64,000 bases of DNA, taken from Ricinus communis (Eukaryota; Streptophyta; Magnoliopsida; Malpighiales; Euphorbiaceae). Positions within the stretch are counted from its first letter, which is position 1. Each line of letters opens with the position of its first letter. Under the pieces are notes generated by a model. The model ran no database searches. It was not told the DNA's origin and saw nothing but the letters and a program-made list of their open reading frames with translations. The stretch spans positions 31,066,802 through 31,130,801 of the forward strand of contig NC_063258.1 in NCBI RefSeq assembly GCF_019578655.1, written 5' to 3'. Position numbers and translations under genes: made by a program. Positions 53,301 to 64,000 of the stretch are shown in pieces.

Positions 53301-56300
53301 CCATAGTACAAACTTGGGATAAAGAAACAAAATTTGGCATTAGGGGATGTACTTCACATCATTATCTTTTATTATAATACTTTTGTAGATAAAAACTAAA
53401 ATTATAGCATGCATTTTTGCACACTAATACTTTTGAACTCTTTATCTCTTTCCTTTCTTTACCTATAAGAGCATTATTATTTTGTTGGATTACTTTATTT
53501 AAAAACATTGCAAAATTAAAAAACAAAAAAACATTGAAAGGCTTTTAATACCCACTTAAGAGGTGCAATACACCCATTAGTTTAGTGACTTCTTTTTATG
53601 CCTATCCTCTTTAATTGGTCATCATAAACTACATATCTTGTATGCATAGCCCACATGGAATCCAATAATGGCCATAGGCCATAACCCTTAAGAGTTTTCA
53701 TTGGCATCTCCACCATGTGCTTCAAGTTGCAATTGCAAACAGGTTCACCCAAACAAGCCCTTATCACTATATAACCTTTTATGAAATCATATTTTAGGTC
53801 CATTCTAGTCAGCAAATTATGATCTTACAAGATTTTTTTTTTTCTAGGTTTACATGATGCCAATACAAACTAGTAGGGCCATACAAATTGGTGGTTTCAT
53901 CATACACAAGCATAAATAGAAAAAGCTCCTTAATTATGCTCTATAATCTTCATTGAAACAACAAAAATAGAAGGATCATAAGAAAGATTTTACCAACCCC
54001 ACATTAGACTTGCCAAAGTAACTTTGGTTTTACTTGGTGTTTCTACTTCCTTGTTTTTGGGCATTTAGTTTTCATCCTCAGTACTTATAAGTTTATGAAT
54101 AATTGGTCCTGACTTTAAATGATCCTCTGATATAACTAGTTTAAAGGATCAATGCAATTAGAAATTTATGTACAAATTTCTTATTTTTTTTAATAATAGA
54201 GAGAAACCCATTTAACAAAATCCGACCATTATTTTAAAGAATTCAATTTTAAAAAATAAAATTTGGAAAAAAAAAAATGAGAAAAACTACACAAAAATTA
54301 AAGTCCTAATGTAAACATTTGGTGATTAGGTAAGATAATTTGTCATTATGCCAATGATTATCCGTAGAAAACCAAGACTGGCGTGCACAAATTTCTCCAC
54401 TTTAACATTGTAAAGAACTCTAAAAATTTTAATCTAAGTTGACAATCTTTTGTATTTTACTCTGATTAGACATAAATAAACCAAAAGCATTAGAGGATGA
54501 TTCTAAACAAAACCTACTAATTAATTATAGTTTATTATAGTATAATGAAGTGTATTAAAAGATATAATAACCAAATCAATCTAATCATTACAAAATTAAG
54601 TGGGGTCATAAAGCAAGAGGAAAGTAAAGCAACTATAGCTTTGGAAGTTCTTAAAGAAAGTTTTTAGCACTAAACACATGAAAATTAATATATAATAAAT
54701 GTTAATGGGGAAAGATGGTGTCAAGTGTGGCAAAGACAAATTAAAAGTGGAAAATTGAAAATTACTTCATTGTGAAGTTTAGATCCATTTGAAATGCTTC
54801 TTTAAAGCAGAAAGAAATTAATAGGAGGAATAGAATAAAAGAACTAATAAATAAAAAAAGACTACTGAAAAAAGAGAAAGGATAATAGATTATGTATTTT
54901 TTTTTAAATTTAATTACACTAACAATTTTGTTTTCTTCCTTTTTCTTTTTTGGGGCTTTCTGAAAGTAAGATTCACAATGGAAAAGCAAATGGAATATTT
55001 TCATATTGGAGGTTAAGGAAAAGAAATAAACAATAATTAGTCACTTGTTGGTTGACTTGTTTAGGTTATAAAAAAATTGGTAGTTAATAAGCAAAGAAGT
55101 TTGCTGTCTTCTTCTTATTATTATTCAATAACTATTTTATTCCTCATTGGTTAATTTAATCATTTAGCAACTCAAATGAATGTATAGAACAGTAAATTTA
55201 ACTAATACTATATCAGTGTTTTTATAATTAAACAAGTAATGAATAAGAAACCTTATCAGTTCATTGGTGGAACCAAATTTAGTGATTTGACAAGATAGAA
55301 AATCTTAGCAAATTTAATTTCAGAATTAAGAAGGAATCAATTTGATTTTGATATTCATTCATGCAACCTGCACAGGTAGCTTGAGAAAGTTAATGCATAA
55401 ATTATGAGCAGAAAATTAAATGACCCAAAAGTACAATTCTTCTCCCACAATAAACTTTATATTTATTATTGTTCCGGGTTCAATTGGGAGATCCTATTCC
55501 TGGTTATGGGTTTTACTCCAACTATCCATTTCCTTTTTAAAGTTTCAAAATAACAACCAAAAAAAGTGAGAAATGATTGAATTTTAAGTGATAGCATGTA
55601 ATATTATGAAATCCTACAATTAACAAAATGCCATTTACATTTTATCTGAAAATGCTTTTTTAATTTGTTACAGTATATATATTCATTTGCAGTCTCGGAT
55701 ACCCGCTCGATCTGTCCAATTAGAGTATGTACTTTTATTTAAGCAATTTCGAATATGAAATGTGAAAAATCTAAATATTTTTTAGACAAAATTTAAAAAT
55801 ATATTTTGTTAGACTTATTCAATAAGTCCGGTCTAAATAAAAATTACGTAAAGATAATCATATAATCTTAAATTATAAATATTGTTATATGAGCTGATTA
55901 AATCTGAATAAATAGATTTAACAAAAAAATAAAATAAAAAGATGACCAAATCTAATTGTAATGTTGTTATTCTTTTGGAATTTGGGGGTTGGTTTTTAGT
56001 AATGCTTGTGCGTAGGATGAGTGGTGCTCCAGTTGAGAATCTACTTACAATATGTGTTTTATTTGATGATGATGATAATGATGCCTGTTTATATGCATGT
56101 GGACTTCTTTTTTTTTTTTTTTTTTCCTTACTTTGTAGAAATCTTTATGAGTTCTTCTCACTCCATATGATTGCAAGTTTCCAATTTAATAAGTTCAAAC
56201 AAGAACTTTTTAACAACAAAATAACACTTTTTTTTTCCATCAAGGATCAATGTGCACAAATGATGTATCTATTTGATTAAGACATCTTGATATGAGAAGA

Positions 56301-59300
56301 GAAGAAAATAAATACGTCCCAATAGTAATTTTAATAACCATAAAAATTAAAATAAAATTCAAAAGCCAAGTGATCTCTTAAAAGCTAGATATGCACATAT
56401 ATATGTATAGCCAACCTTCCACTAGTAATGGTTAGACTATTAAGATCAAAATTACAAACTTTATAGAAGCTAGATATACATGTACTACCACTCTATTCAT
56501 CTTATGCAATTTATAATAATAATACATACTTATTCTCTAATTATATAGCTCAGAATCACTGTGGGTCATGTCTTCCACCCTTTAAGTTTTTATTTATTTT
56601 TAAGAAAAAAAAAGAAGCTTAATAATGGTTAGATTATAATTTAATCACTCTCACTCATGTATTAAAACTTGATAGGACAGTTGTGGGGACTTAACTTTTT
56701 CATGATTTAAAGGGCATTTGTCCTGAAACTCTTTTTAATGATTCCAAGAGAATAAGCAATGCATAACTATCTTATATAAATCAAACTAAATATCACAGAA
56801 AAACAAACTACCAAATTAACATAAAATAATATTACTAAGTAAGGCAACCATTAGCTCATGTGAAAAGATTCTAATCCCAAATACATTGAGCGGCTGGAGG
56901 ATAATATAAACCAATCATATAAGGAAAATTAAAAAGCACCTACTTTGCCTTAGCCATGTTAATTAACTTGAGTGACCCTTAAAAAATAAAAATAAAAAAT
57001 GAGAAAGAACAAAAATCATCCAATAATGAAGAAGAAATTGTTAAAGGAACATCAAATCAGCATCATTTCAAACCCAAGTCTCCTTTTCTTTTTTCTTTTC
57101 AGAAATTTCTCATGTTTCTGTCTAATTTATATCAATATTCTTGTTTTCATCTGCAAGAAAAGATCAAAATTAAGTAATTTCTATGTATTCATGCATCAAT
57201 TAAGCATATACTGCACAAGGCTCTTTTTAGGGCTTTTCTTCACTTTTTGGAGGCACTGTGTAAATTTAACTTTATATTTATGTTTTTGCTGGTGTCAATT
57301 TATGGTGCTAATAAGATTTCTTTTATTTGATGTTTGTACATAAGAATGCATGAATCTTGATATATGTGAAGATAGGTACAAATGTTTCTTGAATATATTA
57401 TAATACCATTAATTTTGTTTCTATTTTTTTATTTTTTTCCCTTTCTCCTTTTACTTTCTCAGAACTTCTTTTTTGCCCATCTCTATAGTTTTTGAACTTT
57501 TCTGCTCAACTTTTCAATTTTCGGCATTGAGTACTTAAATTATGCATGGATTTCATTATATTTTATAATTATTAGCTCAAAAAGGGTTTTTTTTCTTCAC
57601 CATGTGACTTTATTTTCAATTAGATATTCAAACACATCACCAAGCATTAATCATCAGAAAGAAATTTGTATTCGAACACATCATCAACCATTAATCATCA
57701 AAAAAATTTTGTTATCAATAAAATGGAGAAAAAGAAACATACGAACGGTCGAGCTACTCAAATCAACAGGCATACCTGATGGATTCGAAGAAATTTTATT
57801 TTGTAGTAGCAAATTAATTTTTTAAACCTAATTTATATGTACTTTTTCCGCAATCTCAAAAAGTAAAATTTATTAATTTTTTTTTATCCCATATGGCATA
57901 TAGACATCTTAATTATATTTTATGTTTAAAATTAGATAAGAAAAAAACTCAATATTAATAAGATTAATAATCTAAAAATATATCAAAACGCCCACAAAAA
58001 AAAAAAAAAAAAGCAAAAAGTTCATAAACCTGTTTTCCTTTTAAAAGAATTACTTAAAAGTTCCCTTTCTATCTGATTAACGTCTGCTCAGTGGGAATTA
58101 ATTATTAAAAAATTAAAATAAACAAGGCTGAAATAAATAATTACAACAAGCATCTCTTTGCCGAATAATAAAATAGTAAGTGGCTTCACAAAACTGTGCA
58201 ATTAATGCTCTTGGCCACATGTAAATGGACTAAGCCAATAAAATTATGTCTACATGCTAAACTTAATGACCACTAAAAAGAAAATTAGGTCTGTCTCCTA
58301 TACGCAAATTATATAAATTTGTAATTATTGTTAGGAACAATGCCTACAGAAAATTAGTAGTGTGTGTTTATATTGTGTAGAAACATATTTTGAAAAGACT
58401 ACGATAACGCCTTCATAATTAGAGTATATTTACACTTTGATTCTCTGCATTTTCAAAGACCATATTTTTAGCATTCATTAGTTTGGGATGCCATACTTCT
58501 TATCAAGATTGTACTACTTTAGAATCTGCATAATTTTGAATGCTATCAATTTCAGTATGTAGATTAAATCGAAGCGGGACGACGAGTAATGACATGAAAT
58601 GTACGTTATGGTGGAAAATTATGGATATATATATTTCTTGAAGAATTAATTATTTTAAGATTTTTTTAAATATTAAATGACTGTCGTTCAAAATATTAAA
58701 GGATTTCATTTGAAAATGAAAATATTCTATATTAATATATTGGAGTCCATAACTATGGGTTCCAATGTACACTCTTTTGAAACTTCAAAAATAAAAAAAA
58801 TAAAAAAATTTCTTTTTTTAAGAACACATACAAGTTATGATAAAATTGGACTATTTTAGATCTATTTATATTTTTACTTTTGCATTAAAGTACAAATTTT
58901 ATAAATTTTTAAGGATGTAATATCGATTTCAGAAGAACAAGAGTAAAATGCAATAAATATTAAGCATACGAGAAGACTTTTATCTAGTTTTCACTTATAT
59001 ATTTCTTGTACATTAAGAACATAACTCAAAAATTAAAATGTATGACTGGAAGTTTTCTTTTCCTTGAAGAAAAAAGGATAGCAAATGGGTTTTGTAGTTT
59101 GTGGTAGTGTATTGAACCTTTTTTAACCTATTATTTTAATTACCACACAACAAAGGATAACTTGAACCGCCCTACCAATGTCTCATTGCCATGTAAGTCT
59201 AAGAAGGATTACTGACATAGCTCTAGTTAAAAAGTTAGTACTTCAAATGATGGATGACCCTGTTCCCACCAAAGATTAGAAATGCAAAACAAGGGAAGAT

Positions 59301-59434
59301 TTAATATAAATAAATAAAGAGGATTAAAGAGATACATTAGTGGACAAAAGGTTGTTTTTAGAGGGTCCTGATATTGGCTTTAGATAAAATGTGATAGAAA
59401 GTTTCTTTTGTTTAGACAAACAAAAAAAAAAAAA

Positions 59435-59436
<2 letters not shown>

Positions 59437-59466
<30 letters not shown>
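59437..59466. repeat. (GAAA)n(GATA)n microsatellite
   Basis: About four GAAA units pass into four GATA units after a poly-A run. Confidence 0.9.
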
Positions 59467-61590
59467 TGCGATTACGCTTAGCCCACCATAAGATAGGATT
59501 TTGTTTTATGAAAAGATTGATTCATATGAGGGGAAAGAAAAAAGAAAACAAACTAATATCGAAAAATATTAATAGTAGTTTTATTGATATTTTTACATGT
59601 ACAAATTAAAAGAGTTTAAAATTTACCGCTATTCACTAATATTGAAAAAAAAATGATAAATGTGTAAAATATATTATGTAAATTGAGGTATAGCTATTGT
59701 GTAAAGCTCCAATGAATCAGGAAAAGAAAAAAAGTAAAACAGAAAATCAAAGCTATTGGATTCCTGAAGTTCTAAATGGCGGCCGACCATTGTTTGGGTT
59801 CTTTTTCAGCTCCTCTACAATAAGTATTCCTTTTCCTTTGTCATAATAAAAAGAGAGGGATTTTGAGTTTTAACAGTTGTATAACAAAATGGGCAATCAA
59901 ATATAGAGTTTCTGATCCAATGATTATTAATAAGGAATCTTCAAGTTGAAACTCAAAGAAGAAGACATAACTAGAAGAATATGAAATAGTTATTGCCATC
60001 CAACTCTTCTAAATCCATAATGGGGCTAACAAGACTTCAAACAGACCCAGTTCTCTACCAAACCCAGCAAGGAGCCAATAATCTAGTATGACATATTTGA
60101 CTTCCAATTGGGCTTGAAATCTAATATTTATCAGCAGGCCTTTTAAGAAATTAAAAATATACATGTCTAGAAATTACCCCTCACATTTTACAGATTAGTA
60201 AAAGATAATTTTACTTAAATTTATGAAAACATTATTACAAAAAACTATTTAAAATAATTTTATAATTTTTTATACATAACTTTATATTCATTCTACAAAT
60301 AAAAGAATCAACTTAATTTTTTTTATTATAATCACAAAAGATATATACAAAGAATTACTAACACATAAGTAAAACTCTTGAGCATAATTCTTAAAAGTGG
60401 TAGAAAACAAGATTATAAACCAAAAGCAATATTCCTTGCAATTTCCTCATCAAGATTGTGATGTATATTAGAGTGGGTGATGATACATAATGACACTGGG
60501 AAATCATTAGACACCAAAAGCAATACATCATATTACCTTAAAAGAGTTTTTAATAACAACGTAATATAATTAATACATGAGATTAATGATTATAATATAT
60601 TATTTTCTTTTAAAATAAGTGATTTTGTCAGCAAATGAGTTGTAAGGAACTACTAATTTCACCATCAAATAAGTCACATAAAATTAATATAACTAACAGG
60701 GGAGAAGAATGATTATAATAATCTCTCTCTAAGAAACTAGTCATTTTATCATTAAATAAGTTTATTATATGTTATTATTTAATATCACAATTAATCTTTT
60801 TGATAAGCTACACAATTTTCTTTTAATTGAAGGCATGCATGACATAGCTTCATGAAATATTGTCAAATAGAATTTTCATGAGGAAATGTATACATATTAT
60901 ACAGATAATAGATTATAAATGAGGAGAAGAAGAGAGACGAATAGGACACCAGAACAGTTATGCAGTACATCAATTTATTGGGGGCATAATTTCCTTTGGT
61001 AGTTAGGCCGGGCATTAAAGCATCTCTAGTCCATAAATGGCAATGGGCAACAGGAAGTTCAGCAAGTTGAGGAGCAGAAAGATTCACAATAAAGCCCAAC
61101 CGGATCTACAGCACAAAAGACCTAATTAATTTTTTAAGCTGAACAGATGGATGGGTTCGTTACTTGATGAAATTTAAACTCTGAATTTACTCCTTAGAAT
61201 AAACAGTTTGAATCATAGACGATTGCAGAAAATGTATACATAAAGAGAAAGGTTAATTCAGCTTAAAAAACAACTTTAGAATATAGATATACTCTTGGCA
61301 ACACCACTTGCTCCCCCTAATCTTTATTGTTCACTAACTTCGCTGCTTATCTCTAAAGCCAATTCTTTATTCCTTGTACACTGTATGAAAATTAAGGCAG
61401 ATGAACACAGTCCATCAGTAACCGACTATTCTTAGCCCTACTAGAATAAGGTCTAAAATGGTGGTTCTTAAACCTGTTAACTAGTCAAAAAACCCATGAT
61501 GCAGATTAGAAAAGTAGAAACACACAATCAAGAATGATGGGCATTTCTCAACCCCTACTAACCTCATTAATATGGTAGTTGTTTGTTAAG

Positions 61591-62018
61591 TTTTGAACCA
61601 CATGTCCAAGCAATTAAAGGCTACTCCAGATTTTATAGCTTTTAAGGTTCAGCGAATTAATCCAGAATATTTGGAGCCATTCTGGTTCCATGATATGCAC
61701 AAAGGAAATATCGCCAAAAGCAAATTGAACACTATAATTCATCATTCTGTTAAAATCCTTTTCACATCATCTCATAGTCTTATTACATGTGTCCCACACG
61801 AAAAAAATTGCATTTATGGGAGTGAACCCGGGACAGGTGATGCAATTAAACCTGCTGCTATTGTAGGTGATGTGTCATCATTCAACCTGAAATCTTAAAG
61901 GATAAATCCTCTATATAAGTAGCAAGCTACTTTTTCTTTCCAGATAACCTAGATACTTTCATTTCTTTTGTCTTTCACTATAAACACCTTGATTTTCTGT
62001 TTTATGTTTGGAGTTCAA
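61591..62018 (+). promoter_or_regulatory. Promoter and 5' leader of the BURP gene
   Basis: A TATA box, TATATAAG, lies at about 61912-61919, roughly 100 bases before the ATG at 62019, which fits a leader of about 70 bases. CACATG occurs at 61599-61604 and, inverted as CATGTG, at 61786-61791. CACATG is the MYC-type site known from the Arabidopsis RD22 promoter, where it mediates drought and ABA response. Two hits in 400 bases may be chance. A 101-codon frame here is noncoding by context. Confidence 0.55.
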
Positions 62019-63617
62019 ATGGAGTTCAGTCTCCCATGTATACTTGTTTTTCTTACTGTAAGCTTCTGAATCTTCTACTAGATTAAATATAAGAAAGGGT
62101 TCTTGCTTCTAAGTCTGTTCTTATATTATATCAATCATCATATAAGAATAAAATAAGAAGAGAAAAATAATACAAGTTCATACTTACCGCTTTGTTGCAG
62201 ATTGCACTAGCGACGAGTCATGCAGCCCTCCCTCCCGAAGTATACTGGAAAAGCGTTCTGCCTAACACTCAAATGCCAAAAGCTGTCACAGATCTTTTAC
62301 AGTCAGGTAAATCCTGAAAACTCCAGCTACTCTCTTACACAATTACAACAGAGTTTGGAACAGAAGTACTGATTTTTTTTGTGCATGGTCCAATGTTAAA
62401 AGTCTGAATGCTTGGTTCTTTGCCGTTATTTTGATTTCTACAAGTCGTAAAGCATGATACGATTTTAATAAGCTATCTCATGTTTGTCAAGTTACATGAA
62501 CAGAAGTAATATATCATATATTCTCAATGTAAATTATCAAGTTCAAGGATCTTGACAAACACTGAAATAGTTTCATGGGTGCTAAATGCCCCTCATCTCC
62601 TTCTAAGATTTTCTAACTAAATATAGGTAAATCGCAGGCTTCATGGACGACAAAAGCACCTCTGTAAGTGTAGGAAAGGGCAGTGTAAATGTCAATGCAG
62701 GAAAGGGAAAGCCTGGAGGCACTTCTGTAAACGTTGGGAAGGGTGGAGTAAACGTGAACACTAGGAAAGGAAAACCAGGCACTACGGTTAACGTGGGAAG
62801 GAAAGGTGTCGGTGTTAACACTGGAAAGCCTGGGAAGGGAACCAATGTTGGTGTCGGCAAAGGTGGAGTATCTGTGAACACAGGACACAAGGGCAAGCCT
62901 GTACATGTTAATGTAGCCCCATTCATCTACAACTATGCTGCTACTGAAACTCAGCTCCATCATGACCCAAATGTAGCCCTCTTTTTCTTGGAAAAGGACA
63001 TGTATCCCAGAAAAACTATGAATCTGCACTTCACAGAAAACCCAAACACAGCAATGTTCTTACCACGTCAAGTTGCTAAGTCCATACCCTTTTCATCAAA
63101 AGAGTTGCCAGAAATCTACAACCAATTTTCAGTAAAACCTGGATCAATGGAGGCTGAGCTAATGAAGAATACAATCAAAGAGTGTGAAGCACCTGGAATT
63201 GAAGGAGAAGAGAAACTTTGTGCAACTTCACTAGAGTCGATGATTGACTTCAGCACTTCAGTACTTGGAAAGAATGTTCAGGCAATTTCCACAGAGGTGG
63301 AAAACCAGACGCAGATGCAGAAATATACAATTACAGCTGGAGCAAAAGAGATGGCAGGTGACAAATCCGTGGTGTGCCACAAGCAGAACTATGCATATGC
63401 TGTCTTTTATTGCCATGCAACACAAACCACTAGGGCTTACATGGTTTCCTTGGAGGGTGCTGATGGAACAAAGGCCAAAGCAGTAGCAGTCTGCCACACA
63501 GATACATCAACTTGGAACACTAAGCATTTGGCGTTCCAGGTGCTCAAAGTTAAGCCAGGCACAGTTCCTGTTTGCCATTTCCTTCCTCAGGACCACATTG
63601 TTTGGGTTCCCAACTAG
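62019..63617 (+). CDS. RD22-like BURP-domain protein, 374 aa, 3 exons
   Basis: Exons are 62019-62057, 62201-62306 and 62638-63617 (stop TAG), GT..AG and in phase. Residues 1-22 form a signal peptide (MEFSLPCILVFLTIALATSH). Residues 23-55 are the BURP-family N-segment (LPPEVYWKSVLPNTQMPKAV). Residues 56-140 are Gly/Lys/Val/Asn repeats of the type VNVGKGGVNVNT, about five units. The BURP domain runs from about 163 (FFLEKDMYPRKTM) to the end, with the four CH pairs: VVCHKQN, FYCHATQ, AVCHTDT and PVCHFLPQD, in the expected spacing. It is expected to be secreted to the wall. RD22-like members respond to drought, salt and ABA. The repeat region and its basic character fit the RD22 group better than the USP, PG1beta or BNM2 groups. 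Confidence 0.95.
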
Positions 63618-64000
63618 AAGCCTGCAAGAACACTAGATCCTTTTAGTTCAATCTCCTCAATCAGAACACTTTACAACAGAATATTATAAGTTCTACTCAT
63701 TTGGTTTCTATAATAATGTAAGTACGCTGGCTTTATTTGGTTCTACATACTTTCAAAGTTTGCTTTAGCAGTGTGCAGTAATAAATATATCCTTCTGTTG
63801 TCATCTTCCTATGCGTCCTGAAATTATCAGACTCCCTGCTGGCAGCAAAGTTCACATAAGATTACAATTTCTATAAAGAAAACAGAAGCAATATAATTTG
63901 AATTTGATATACAAATTGATGCAGTTAGAGATTTACGAATTTAGAGATTATTTTGATTTGATTATTTGTTATGAAATACTTATTTTTCCTGTATTTATCT
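63618..64000. other. 3' flank of the BURP gene
   Basis: Contains the probable 3' UTR. AATAAA-type AATAAATA occurs at 63780-63787, about 165 bases after the stop, and could be the poly(A) signal. Nothing else was seen. Confidence 0.5.

Larger units (their letters stand above)
52193..61590. other. Gene-poor AT-rich interval upstream of the BURP gene
   Basis: About 9.4 kb without a supported gene. It contains the longest TA tract of the window (53217-53296) and a GAAA/GATA microsatellite at 59437-59466. Transcript-like patches at 53570-53830, 59760-59830, 60000-60140 and 60950-61110 contain only short frames, none recognised. The fragment GATACCCGCTCGATCTG near 55696 looks like part of a retroelement but has no partner. 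Confidence 0.45.

Noticed and set aside
60863..61099. 78-codon minus-strand frame (MGFIVNLSAPQLAELPVAH...)
   Set aside because: The first 50 codons look protein-like, but no family was recognised and no neighbouring exon could be joined, so no gene is called.
61593..61898. 101-codon plus-strand frame before the BURP gene
   Set aside because: It overlaps the promoter, ends before the TATA box and has no recognisable domain.

Overview
This is nuclear DNA from a flowering plant, almost certainly a eudicot. All protein genes are intron-rich with GT..AG splice sites, the intergenic DNA is very AT-rich with (TA)n microsatellites and foldback elements, and every recognisable gene belongs to a plant family (PERK kinase, YUCCA, BURP, PPR, plastid EngB-type GTPase). 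The proteins resemble those of rosids, but I cannot name the species from sequence alone.

The left 26 kb is gene-dense. In order: an Mpv17/PMP22 membrane protein (+, 1647-3724); a PERK receptor-like kinase (-, 4647-7601); a PPR protein (-, 9647-11451); the beta subunit of adaptor complex AP-4 (-, 12702-18311, 11 exons); an EngB/YihA-type GTPase, probably organellar (+, 19959-22631); ribosomal protein eL37 (-, 23663-24684, with a first coding exon that is only the ATG); and tRNA-Phe(GAA) (+, 26012-26084). I reconstructed the exons of every protein gene by hand. In each case the exon lengths add up to an open frame that stays in phase across all splice junctions.

The right 38 kb is gene-poor. 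It holds a four-exon YUCCA flavin monooxygenase of auxin synthesis (-, 37316-40020) and, at the far end, a three-exon RD22-like BURP protein (+, 62019-63617). The gap between them is about 22 kb, and another gap of about 11 kb lies between the tRNA and YUCCA. These gaps carry MITE-like foldback elements, a dispersed AT-rich repeat family present three times, local duplications beside the tRNA, SINE-like scraps and long microsatellites. I found no convincing protein gene in them.

The genes do not form a pathway. They are independent housekeeping genes (vesicle coat, ribosome, organelle GTPase, tRNA) beside signalling and stress genes (PERK, YUCCA, BURP). I saw no evidence of a new multi-gene system. 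The more unusual observations are the ATG-only exon of eL37, several hand-detected foldback elements (one a Stowaway-type MITE with TA target sites), and the possibly conserved AP4B/EngB neighbourhood.
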